Shown: piece by piece, positions 43,001 to 52,363 of the stretch
Position numbering within the stretch: the stretch's first letter is position 1
How the letters are laid out: each line of letters begins with the position of its first letter
Origin: Girardinichthys multiradiatus
Lineage: Eukaryota > Chordata > Actinopteri > Cyprinodontiformes > Goodeidae
Assembly (NCBI RefSeq): GCF_021462225.1
Contig: NC_061802.1
Span: 4,483,859 to 4,547,858, forward strand
Length of the DNA: 64,000 bases
Reading direction: 5' to 3'
Notes under the pieces: model-generated
Seen by the model: only the letters and a program-made list of their open reading frames with translations
Database searches by the model: none
What the model was told of the DNA's origin: nothing
Program-made: the position numbers and the translations under genes

Positions 43001-46000
43001 TCTGCCAAGAGAACACTATATCGCACAGCTGGGGTAAGGCATCTCGCAGAAGATGTTCAAACTATTTCAGTTAATTAAAAAAGACTTTTGTCCAGGAAAA
43101 ACATGTTATAGACTAGTTGCCCTAATTTATATTCACCTGTAGCACTACTTCAGTCTATTGCCTTCTGTCAACTAATAGTTTGATATTTGTGCAATATCAA
43201 AACTTATAAGTTACCTTAACAGAAAAATATTGGCACTAATGTATGTCTGCAAACTATCATTTAGAAAGTGTTCCTTTTATATTTCAGTAGACAAATGACT
43301 CCACAGCTAACTGCTCTGGCAGACGTGGGACTGACGGCTCGCATCACGGTTGACTCCAGCTGGTCAGCTAATCAAATGGAGAATCGCTTGGTCTTGCTTT
43401 TCCAATCGCAGTTTCTAAAGAAATCAGGACAAAGGATTTCCTTCACATATCTACAGGTTTGTGTCAGGTTGCTCTGCTCTAAATATTTTTGATTCTCAGA
43501 TTAAAGATCTCCTCCTGAGGCCTAAACCTTTCTGTTGTTCTGATTGTTGGGGGTTTCAGAGTGTGCGGAGCTCCAAGGTGCTGTTTGTCCCTGAGACCCC
43601 TGCAGAAGGCTGGACTGGAGAGCAAGTACTCAGAATCAGTGAAAATGGAGCTCTGTATATATTTAGTCACCACAACTATGAACAGGTACATCACAACGTA
43701 CTTTCAGTTTGAACCTAAAATCTCCTTGCTATTCTATCAGCAGCAGGTTGTTTCTGTCTTCGATCAGTCAGCTAGTATACAAGTACATCTCAGTAAACCG
43801 GAATATGTTTCTGTCAGATTAAAAGTACTTTTTGAAAATAACAATCTTTAAGCAGGTATTAAACATACTTTTTATTGAACCCACATTTTCATTGGTCACA
43901 TGTAATATTCTAACATCAAATGTCATGTTTTTAGCTGTAAGCGAAGAATCATCATGATTAACTGAAATAAAGGCTTGAAAACATCAGTCTGTGAACTGAG
44001 TTACTGAAATACATGAACTTTTCAATAATAATCTAATTTATTCAGATGACCCTGCAATTACTGGAGCTGCCATTAAGCTGGTTTCCTGAATAAAGCTATA
44101 ATCATAAACCTCAACACCATCAGGTTGTGTTACAGATCATTTTACAGCAGTTCCTGGCTAGACTATTGGTTAGTTAGCACCTTAGCATTTTGTAAATTAT
44201 GCACAAAAAAGTTTGCACCCCATCAGTAAAGATGGAACTATAAGTGCTGCAAGCTGCTTTCGGTTTATTGTCAGATTTTATGGTTTTATCATTATTTTAT
44301 CAAGTCACCGAGTCAATGCAAACTGCTGGGTTTCCTTAGATGGAAAACGTTTTAACCCATTTAATTAATAAACTGAACTTGACTCCATTGATGATAACTG
44401 GGATCAAATTATCTGATTTACTTTTTGGTAAACTACCTTGAGACAATGTTTAGAATTGGTGCTATATGAATACATTGAATTAAAATTAATTATATTTTTC
44501 TATCAAACAGATTAAATATTTTTTTTTACTTCAAGCTACAGATTTTCCTTCACTACATAGTTCAACTTGAATATATCTTTATCCCAACAGGACCAGTCTG
44601 AAGGTTCACCACATAAAACAGCTGTGTTTAACAGGTAAGAGCACATTTTTGGTGAAGAGCAATGGAAGAACAACACAAACAGCTGGACTAAGTGTCTGAA
44701 TGTATTCACAGGAGGGATTTAGGGCCCAGCAAGGAGAGTCAATGTCCACTGGTAGGACAGAACCAGCCTTATGTTTGCAGGGCTCCAGAAAGGGTCAGTT
44801 TCCATTTTACATTCATTTAATTGACTGAGGTAAAATCTGTGATTGGTCAAGAAAACAAAGACGCAGCTTTTCTGCATTTTCTCTGCAAGTCTTTGTGTTT
44901 CATGTGCAGCTCACACTCAACCTGGACACCATTCTGAAATTGTTCAGATTGAAAATCACAAGTGAAGATGCACAAACTCACATCAAGGTGAGCAGAGATG
45001 ATGTCCTTTCCAGTGCTCTGAAGGAGGTGAGGAAACCAGGATTCTGCTTCAGGTCCAAACCTGTTATTGCCTTCAGTGAAGAGAAGATGGAAAGCCATGA
45101 GGAAGCTTTCAGAGAGTTCTTCAGGTTTGGGCTATTCTATTGATAATACAGAAGTTGTGTTTGAAATCAAGGGCAGTTTTGACAATTAACTGATAAACAG
45201 AGTTGAAAAAAAGCAGACAGTATGGCTTTTCATATTCTTTGTACAGAAACATTGATTTCTTCAGGCATTTAAAAATTGATATATATAATCTTTTCGAATT
45301 TTTCCTTTCAGGCGTCACCACAGTGGGTCATCTGTCTCTTTTTTCTGCATCTTCTCTCACAGCCACTGCCTTCATGTCCTCTTCCTCTCCATCCATATGT
45401 CTCCTCCTTGGTCTTCTTCTAGGACTCCTGCCTGGCATTTCTAGCCTCAACATCCTTCTACCGATGTACTCTCTATCCCTCCTCTTCACATGTCCAAACC
45501 ATCTCAGTCTGGCCTCTCCGGTTTTATCTCAAACATCTAACATGAGATGTCCCTCCGATGTACTCATTCCTGATCCTATCCATCATCGTCAATCCTAAAG
45601 AGAAGCTCAACATCCTTATCTCCACTACCTCCAGCTATGCCTCCTGTGTCTTCCTCAGGGCCACTGACTCTGAACACGTTTCTTCACCTCTATATATTTT
45701 ATTTTTTTTGCATAGATTAATTAAACTCCTCTTTTGTCATCCTAAGATCAGATATTATCATTTAACCCCTTTGAAAGACGCCTAGACACTTCTAAATGAT
45801 GTTGTGGTTTAAAGCAGAATTACACAAAAGCAAACCATTTAGTATAATATTGTTAGTTTCTGTGTTGTAGAACTGCTACAATGAAAATTCCCCCTTCTTG
45901 AGACCGATAGCCTATGATCATTTGGAATAACTTACTTGAAGGGAATACAATTATATATTAAAAAGAAAACCACACACACAAAAATGTGAGCCAAAAGTAT

Positions 46001-49000
46001 AAAATCTCGGCCGTAATCAACAAGTTTGAGCATTTTTACACAAGGGCAAAATAATTGCAAGAAGCTTAAATGTATCGTATTGTGCAATTAAATAGATTAA
46101 TTATAGCAATTAATTGATTTATCACTTCATCACTAGCTGGATGGAGATGAATATCTCCTAAGTCTTTGAGCCATGAAGTTGTTGAACTGCTTCCTAAGAT
46201 ACAGTAAAAAACTGGCTCACCTTTAGTCTGTGCAGAATGCTGCAGCGAGGCTCTTGACAAAAACGAACAGAAGAGCACACATAACTCCTGTTCTGGCCTC
46301 CCTGCACTGCCTGCTTCCAGTTCACTTCAGGATTAATTTCAAAATTGTGGTTTTAACCTTCAGGGCCATCCAAGGCCAAGCCCCTAAATACATTCAGGAA
46401 CTTTTGTATCTCCGTCTAGGACTTTGATGTCTTCGAGTCAAATGTTGTTGGCAGTACCACTAATCTGTTTTAAAACCCGCTCTGGAACGCGCTCCTGTTC
46501 TCCCTACACTGCACAGACTCTTGTTGAGAAACAACTAAAGACATTTTTATTCAGAAATGCCTTCACCTAATGTGTGCTGTGTTTCAATTGCTTTGCCTTT
46601 CTGAAGCACATTGTGATATCTGTTAAAGGTGCTATAGAAATAACCTTTTACTTTTTTCATAATGCATAATAGTACATTTCCTTTTATACAGGTTGACCCT
46701 CCTGGAGCTGCAGCAGAGTTGTGTTTTTGAGGGCCGTCAGGAACGTTTGTTTTTGACCTATGACCTCACAGCTCTAGATGACAGGATGTATTATGAAGCA
46801 GGCGTTCTCATTGGCTGGTCACTGGCTCATGGAGGACCTGGACCATGCTGTCTACACCCTGCACTCTTTGAGGTGGGTTGCTCAACAGGAACGAGTGCTT
46901 TTATATTGTGTATGGTTTTGAATATACATCTAGAGAAAACTGAAACTATACACAAAAACCTAAAGTTTTAAGGTTTACTTTCATGAACATCAATTCTACA
47001 CTTGTGGGAAAATGGTCAGGTGGTTGAATGTTTTCTTTTTTGTTTGTTTTTAATGACCGCTTTCAAACAGTTATACCTCACTGTGACACTTAGAGGGTGG
47101 CAGACTTCAATTTATCTGATTTTGGTAATACCTTTTATCTAAATTCTCAATCCATACAACATAAAATAAATTGGCTTTCCAGATTTCTGTACTTGGTTAA
47201 ATAAAATGTATATAAAATTGCACTTATTAGACATATATACACGTTTAAAACAAAAAAAAACAGGGCATACCGGTAAATATTCAGTTCACATATCGATATC
47301 TAATCACCTTTTTGTTTCTTGAAAAGAAATTCATTTAATAAAAAAATTTTTTAACACAAGATGTATAAAAAATGTGTATTCTGGGGAAAAAGTTAGGACA
47401 CTCACCATACTCTTTACTTTCAGGTGCAACGTTTTAGCAGGGTTTCTTACGTGTACTGCCCATTTCAAGTCATGGTGGCTTCACTGCTATGTTTTGGCTT
47501 ATTGTCATGTTGCAGGGTGCAGTTCTGCTTTAGCTTAAATGTTTGATAGTGGGTGACAGATTATTCTCAAGCCCCATTTGATGTGATTCATGATGGATAC
47601 TATGATGGTGAATTGGCCAAGTCCTGCTGCAGCAAAACGTCTCTAAATCATGACACTTCCAGCTCCATGCTTCACAGTTGGTATGAGGTTTCTTCCTGGA
47701 ATGTTGCATTTGGTTTATGCCAAACATGTCCTCTCTTCTTGTGTCCAAATAATTCAATTTTTCTTAGAGGCCTAAAGTTTTCTCTCGGCCCACCTCCAAC
47801 AACAGGTAAACATGTGCTGCCTCTTTTTGATTTTAAAGGCATGCATTTTCAAATCAACAGCATCCAGAGCCTTCTGTAGGTCCCATGGTGACATTCTCAG
47901 GGGTTTGGAGACTTCTTTTAGCATTTTGCAGTCTACTTTTGGGGTGAAGTTGCTTGGACAGCCAGATGTTGGCAGTTTTCAGTGTCCTTCACTTGTAGAC
48001 ATTTCTGGATAGTGCAATGGCTGTTTTTTTTTTTTTTTTTTTGCTTGTTTTTTTAAGGAACCCTGAAATGCTTTACCACACAGTGGTTAAAGCCTTTTTT
48101 TGAAGGCCTCAGATAGCTCTTTCAGTCTGACCATAGGGTTCACTTTTACCTCAAGAGTCAGGAAAACAAATTAAATATTTGAGGTCCAATCAGGGTAATC
48201 CTCCTTCAAAATGCTGAGTAACCATGCTCTCATGTGCACCAGATGTGATACACTTGTGTAATTTTTTAGCCATTTTCAATGTGAACAAATATAGGAGTGT
48301 CTTAATTTATCCCTCACCAGAAATGCCTATTTGATCACATTTTGCATGAAAAAAATAAAAGGTCTTCAATGTAATATATTTATTTTCCTTTCTAAAATGT
48401 TCAAAGTTGTAAAAATGTATATTATACATCCATATGTCCAAACATGTTGGGGGTGGGGACACAAAGCTGCCAAAAGATGTTTTTTTTTTTTACATGCATA
48501 TTTTTTTTAAGATTTCAAAATCTTTCAAGTTCCCTGCTTCATTTTGACAGCCTGCCGTATTGATCAGTTAATATTCCTTTATTGGATCATTTAGCAGCGC
48601 ATGAACCAGATGTGGATCTGTTTACTCACTCTTTGTTTCAACCTTGCTGCATTGTTATTCAGCATAAAACTAATTAGGAAGTGAACTCCAACGGCAGGGC
48701 TGTAACTATGAAAAAATAAAGCATATGATGCGAGTTTAACTTTATTTTGCTGAAAACGATTTGGAAAAACATGCATCATATTTATGGAATATTTCAAGAA
48801 AGATTTGACACAATAAACACGTTATTTATTCAGAGCTTAACTGCAGATCATTACATGACTCATTGCAGCAGTGCAGACTTGCATTAAAACATCGGTAACC
48901 TTATCGTCATTGTTTTCTTTTTGTTTATTCCCACAGCTGATGTGTTGCCAAAGTCCATCTTTGGAGGATTTTAACTGGAGGGACATTGTTGATGCTGAAG

Positions 49001-50542
49001 CACAACTCCGTCTGCAAGAGGTGGAACACACACTGCTGACCTGCCCTGTACCTTGCTGGGATTAATTTGATGCACACTGATGTTTCATGCTAGTTTATTT
49101 CATAGGTTTTTTATGAAAACATCAATAAAAGGCTCAGTTTGCACATCAATAACAATTGTGAGGTTGCACTTGTTTAGGTGCAACCCAACACAATATGATC
49201 GATACTTTTTCTTTACAAATGTAACCATGTTTGTCTTTGTCTCTGCAACCTCTAAAGACTGGTCATACCTGCTCTATGCTTTGTTCTCTCTTACTATTTT
49301 ATGCTCATCTGCTTTCTAACAGCTGCATAATTGTACTGAAGAGAAGCAGCTCTCGTCCAGTCTGTGTGACTGGGTGTCATGCTGTGGAATCCATGGAATC
49401 CATTTGGCCTGTTCTAATGAAATACCAGCCATTTATGCCCGCTTGGTAAAACACTACATCTACCACAGGTGGGCCACACCTAGTTTACTGTACATCAACC
49501 ACACCAGTTTTTAACTATTGATAGTCTGATCCTTTTATGTGGTGTTGTGAATATTAGATTACTACCCTAAAATGTTTGGTTGTCTGCTGCTGTCACACTT
49601 TGACTATCTCCTGATCTTCAGGGTGGCCAGTATGATCTCCCAGTTTATTGAGGGGTTAAACAGCTGTGGGGGATTGTGGGATATGGTAAAATCACACTGG
49701 GAGCTGTTTCTGCCGGTAATGACGAGAAAAGAGCAGCGAGCTTTGAGCTTGGAGGACTTCAAACAGCTCTTCGTTTTTTGCTTCAGTAATTCAGACTCTG
49801 AGTTAAGGGCAGCTGAGGAAGCCACAGCAGCTCACTGGGAAAAAGTCCTCACCATGGTCAGTGGTAAGTGCAGGCAAAAAAAAAAAAACAAATACCCAAG
49901 GTTCTTCTCGTTGAGCTGAGATGACATTTAAAAGAGTAAGTTTCCTCCTTGTGTTGAATCAGATGGTGAGGCATATTTTTCCTTTGAAGACCTCCTCCTC
50001 TTCATCTCAGGAGCTGACCACTTGCCTCCGCTTGGTTTTACTAAACTGATCTCCCTGCGTTTTTACTCACAGGTTGGTATCTGTTGGACGATCATGAAAT
50101 TGGTTGGATTGTTTCAACTTCAAATTCACGTTTCTGCTGTAACCCATTCCCTTTAATATTACTGGGAGTAAGTGGCCTTCTTGCTGTGGTACTAAACACC
50201 TTATGATCTGTCAAATTATGATGCTCACTAGAATAATGCCTTCCACCCTATGAGAACATGTGAACCTTTGCAGCCTGCCACACTCCTTTACATGGTTCTT
50301 GTGTCTCAGCTTATAGAGAAATCTCTATCAGTTTTCCTTAATATGAATACATTTTTCAGGATACAAGCTCATCAGACATGATTCTCCCCTACGCTTTTGA
50401 GGACTCTCTGGAGCTATTCCTGCCGAGAGGAGTTCCAGAAGCCTTGGACCTGCTGGTGGTGTTGAATAGAGCCTTGCACAGAGCTCTGGACTTAAGACTC
50501 CAGTCAGATGGAGATAAAATCTCTCAAGAAATTGTGACATGA
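39961..50542 (+). CDS. HECT-like domain protein (fish G2E3-like), 15 exons, 695 aa
   Basis: Fifteen exons join in phase: 39961-40092, 41967-42149, 42356-42430, 42918-43033, 43288-43456, 43560-43685, 44591-44634, 44712-44793, 44910-45124, 46692-46872, 48937-49020, 49323-49468, 49622-49863, 49963-50072, 50360-50542 (2088 nt). Residues 1-170 are acidic and polar, probably disordered, with LVEIKP present twice. Residues 170-270 form a conserved-looking domain I cannot name. From about 335 to 690 there is a HECT-type fold: the N lobe starts at DDVLSSALKEV and EAFREFFRL, and the C lobe holds LLLFISGADHLPPLGF and LPYAFEDSLELFLP. HECT enzymes pass ubiquitin through a Cys in a CFNxLxLP-like motif. Here the aligned residue is Asp650, so catalysis by this lobe is unlikely. 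The closest family I recall is the fish G2/M-phase-specific E3 ligase-like group, but the zinc-finger/PHD part of G2E3 is absent. The first exon is the least certain. Confidence 0.75.
40690..41230 (-). mobile_element. Internally deleted Tc1-like remnant
   Basis: Starts near gagccttgaaaagtattgat, a typical end of a fish Tc1-like family. On the minus strand it retains AGTMKLIRVNGKIDGAKHRA and TLEEN, part of the transposase before the second Asp. It lies in intron 1 of the HECT-like gene. Confidence 0.65.
41967..42149 (+). CDS. HECT-like gene, exon 2 (residues 45-105)
   Basis: Opens with RYRYRYLEHPLAPDPEVDED, then PLVEIKP, and ends in an acidic run (DITDETDIEME). The 5' edge lies in three copies of aggtac. 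Donor gtaagc. Confidence 0.7.
42356..42430 (+). CDS. HECT-like gene, exon 3 (residues 106-130)
   Basis: Encodes SFPPIRLSDIELVEIKPSDH then ATSSQ. Shares LVEIKP with the preceding exon. Phase 0 at both ends. Confidence 0.7.
42918..43033 (+). CDS. HECT-like gene, exon 4 (residues 131-168)
   Basis: Encodes a basic segment starting SSPNKAHHIKWKKLIPQKIR. Leaves phase 2 with donor gtaagg. Confidence 0.7.
43288..43456 (+). CDS. HECT-like gene, exon 5 (residues 169-225)
   Basis: Contains TALADVGLTARITVDSSWSA and LVLLFQSQFLKKSGQRISF, beginning a folded domain of unknown name. Confidence 0.78.
43560..43685 (+). CDS. HECT-like gene, exon 6 (residues 226-267)
   Basis: Starts SVRSSKVLFVPETPAEGWTG and includes ENGALYIFSHHNYEQ. 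Phase 0 at both ends. Confidence 0.78.
44591..44634 (+). CDS. HECT-like gene, exon 7 (residues 268-281)
   Basis: A 44-nt exon encoding DQSEGSPHKTAVFN. Bounded by caacag and gtaaga; leaves phase 2. Confidence 0.65.
44712..44793 (+). CDS. HECT-like gene, exon 8 (residues 282-309)
   Basis: Encodes RDLGPSKESQCPLVGQNQPY and ends VCRAPER. Phase returns to 0. Confidence 0.65.
44910..45124 (+). CDS. HECT-like gene, exon 9 (residues 310-380), start of HECT fold
   Basis: Contains KVSRDDVLSSALKEV and SHEEAFREFFR, the first strand-helix part of a HECT N lobe. Leaves phase 2. Confidence 0.8.
45317..45675 (-). mobile_element. LINE 3' coding fragment
   Basis: The minus strand of this stretch is the familiar C-terminal part of a fish non-LTR retroposon (words such as cttcacatgtccaaaccatc and cctcctgtgtcttcctcagg on the plus strand). 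The plus frame of 131 codons here is its antisense shadow. It lies in intron 9 of the HECT-like gene. Confidence 0.6.
46220..46655 (+). mobile_element. L2-type LINE 3' end
   Basis: Encodes VQNAAARLLTKTNRRAHITP and SLHCLLPVHFRINFKI, the C terminus of an L2/CR1-type reverse transcriptase. The usual 3' tail (aaggtgctatagaaataacc) follows. It has stops and ends about 35 bp before the next host exon. Confidence 0.85.
46692..46872 (+). CDS. HECT-like gene, exon 10 (residues 381-441)
   Basis: Contains LTLLELQQSCVFEGRQERLF and YYEAGVLIGWSLAHGGPGPC, the N-lobe segment in which HECT proteins have a G-x-x-(I/V)-G-x-(A/S)-(I/L)-x-x-G pattern. Confidence 0.82.
47380..48320 (-). mobile_element. Decayed Tc1-like element
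   Basis: Words at 47640-47760 (tcatgacacttccagctcca and the lines after it) are the reverse of the Tc1 block around the second catalytic Asp, and the remainder to about 48320 fits the 5' coding part of the same element. No open frame. A T-run lies at 48026-48042. Confidence 0.6.
48937..49020 (+). CDS. HECT-like gene, exon 11 (residues 442-469)
   Basis: Starts LMCCQSPSLEDFNWRDIVDA. Phase 0 at both ends. Confidence 0.75.
49323..49468 (+). CDS. HECT-like gene, exon 12 (residues 470-517)
   Basis: Starts LHNCTEEKQLSSSLCDWVSC and ends ARLVKHYIYHR. The correct frame differs from the longer open one over the same DNA. Leaves phase 2. Confidence 0.75.
49622..49863 (+). CDS. HECT-like gene, exon 13 (residues 518-598)
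   Basis: Contains SMISQFIEGLNSCGGLWDMV and EDFKQLFVFCFSNSDSELRA. This matches the QIREI...GL segment of HECT-like fish proteins. Leaves phase 1. Confidence 0.82.
49963..50072 (+). CDS. HECT-like gene, exon 14 (residues 599-635)
   Basis: Encodes YFSFEDLLLFISGADHLPPL then GFTKLISLRFYSQ, the C-lobe FITGxxxxPPxGF pattern. Confidence 0.85.
50360..50542 (+). CDS. HECT-like gene, exon 15 with stop (residues 636-695)
   Basis: Contains SSSDMILPYAFEDSLELFLP and VLNRALHRALDLRLQ. D650 sits where HECT ligases have their catalytic Cys. Stop TGA at 50540-50542. Confidence 0.85.
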   Translation, partial: DTSSSDMILPYAFEDSLELFLPRGVPEALDLLVVLNRALHRALDLRLQSDGDKISQEIVT

Positions 50543-50940
50543 TTATAAAAAGACCCAAAAAGATATTTTAGGGCTGAAGATTGTAAGTTAAATAATTTAA
50601 TGTGTTGTTTTAACAGCTGTTCCCATACTGTAATTTATGTGATAATTTCTTTTCAAAAGCTTTAGAATGTTTGTTTAAATATGAGATATGTATTTTATTG
50701 ACAAGGTGGCATAATGTTTGTGTTTTGTCTGCTTTGGATTTTCTGGCGTTTTAACAAACCATAGATGAGAATTCAAGTCATGCATCTACAAAATAAACAT
50801 ACATTCACATTTTGTTCATTTATATAAGCAATCTGATGACTTACCCCAAAAACAAATTTCAGTTAGGCTTTTAAAGATGGTCGGTTATATGGAACATTTT
50901 TATCCTTTTTATGTTTGTTTGCAGTTCAAAGCTTATGCTA

Positions 50941-50946
50941 AATAAA
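50941..50946 (+). terminator. Candidate polyadenylation signal of the HECT-like gene
   Basis: AATAAA about 400 bp after the stop; another lies at 50792-50797. Either could be used. Confidence 0.45.
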
Positions 50947-51737
50947 GTTTTAAAAATGTGTATTAAAGTAAAATGAAGCTAAATGACTTGCAGTTTATAC
51001 AGATTCTTTAATTTTACTTTACAGGTGAAAATGACAAAACTGGAAAAAGTTAGAAGCCCTCTAGATGTTAATGAGCCTGTCTTTTAAATAGCGTGGATCC
51101 ATAGACGATCAAAACGTATATTAGAATAAATATTATGAAAAGTTAGTCTTTCTGAACAAAAGTGGTGTTGTGCTTTTTTCTGAAATTAATCATTGCAAAA
51201 TCTGTTTAAAATGTTTTATATCTGTAAAAATGAGAAGAAACATAACTAAATGATAAAACTCTGGACTAACAGAATAGTATATTATATTTACAGGTAAAAA
51301 CGTTAGATAAAAAAAAATATAACATTTTATACTTGGAGTTAAATACTTTGTATAGTGATCATGAGAGGCCTAATGATTGCTGTTGAATAAATCTCAGAAC
51401 TTTAAACAATACAGCTCTTATGGTATTCTATAAAGTAGGTTATTTGGAACCTCTGAGTTAACCTTGAATTTGGGGAAACTCTGGGTTTTCTGTTCCAGAC
51501 CTCGATTGATATTAAAACAAAATCATTGTTCAGTATCTTACTCTGGGTAAAGATATTCTGACCAAAATTTAACTGTTATAACTCCAATATGTGTATTATT
51601 TTAAAAGTTTTGCATTTAATCAAATACAGAGTATATTTCTGGCATAGATCTGTTAGTTTTACAATATAAGGCAAAAAAGGCAACAGTGTATCCACTTGTG
51701 AGAAAAGTTTCTGAATTCTTAATTGAAAGCTAACCAT

Positions 51738-51743
51738 TTTATT
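51738..51743 (-). terminator. Candidate polyadenylation signal of the mucin-like gene
   Basis: The plus-strand TTTATT reads AATAAA on the minus strand, about 540 bp after the mucin-like stop codon. The two genes are convergent here. Confidence 0.35.
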
Positions 51744-52282
51744 CATTGTATATATTTATGTCAAATTATGGCAGACAACCAGCCTTTGTAGAAGGAGAAT
51801 GTGCCCATAATAGCATAGAGGAGACACCCCATTTGCAGAGGCTATTACTCCATAGCAGCCATATTGGGTTTGATAACCAACCTTGGGACTTTTGTTGCTC
51901 CAGCATCATAACTTTTTTCTTCCGGCAGCTGTTTGTTTTTGGACTATATTGATGATGGATATCCAATATTTCTGTAGGTAAATTCAAGGTTCAGATACTC
52001 AGAATTGACTAAACCTGAAGATATCAGCTGTTCTGGAATTGAAAACCAGCTCAGAGATAATCGGTACAGATATCATGGAGAGAATCCGGGTTTGTTGAAC
52101 CACCTTTTTGGAATGCTCCCCAAGAACACAACCTGTACATTTTCAAAATAAGCAAAATTTCAAATATGTTTTAAATATAAAGTATAAACATGATCAACAC
52201 CTAATGTGACCTATTGATTGATAAGTTTAAAAAATAAGCATTTCCAGTAATGCTATATTTTAGTAGTCAATTCTGTAAAGAT

Positions 52283-52363
52283 CTATGGGTTAACTAAATG
52301 CTTTTTAATGCTTTGCACAGTCACTGTGTGGGCTGTTCCATTAAGAAGTCGGTCTCTGAAAAC
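52283..52363 (-). CDS. Mucin-like gene, exon 4 with stop
   Basis: Encodes VFRDRLLNGTAHTVTVQSIK then KHLVNP and TAG. The acceptor is tttag. One N-glycan sequon (NGT). Confidence 0.68.
   Translation of the reverse strand, partial: VFRDRLLNGTAHTVTVQSIKKHLVNP

Noticed and set aside
45203..45598. 131-codon plus-strand frame rich in Ser/Leu
   Set aside because: Antisense of a LINE fragment; not a host gene.
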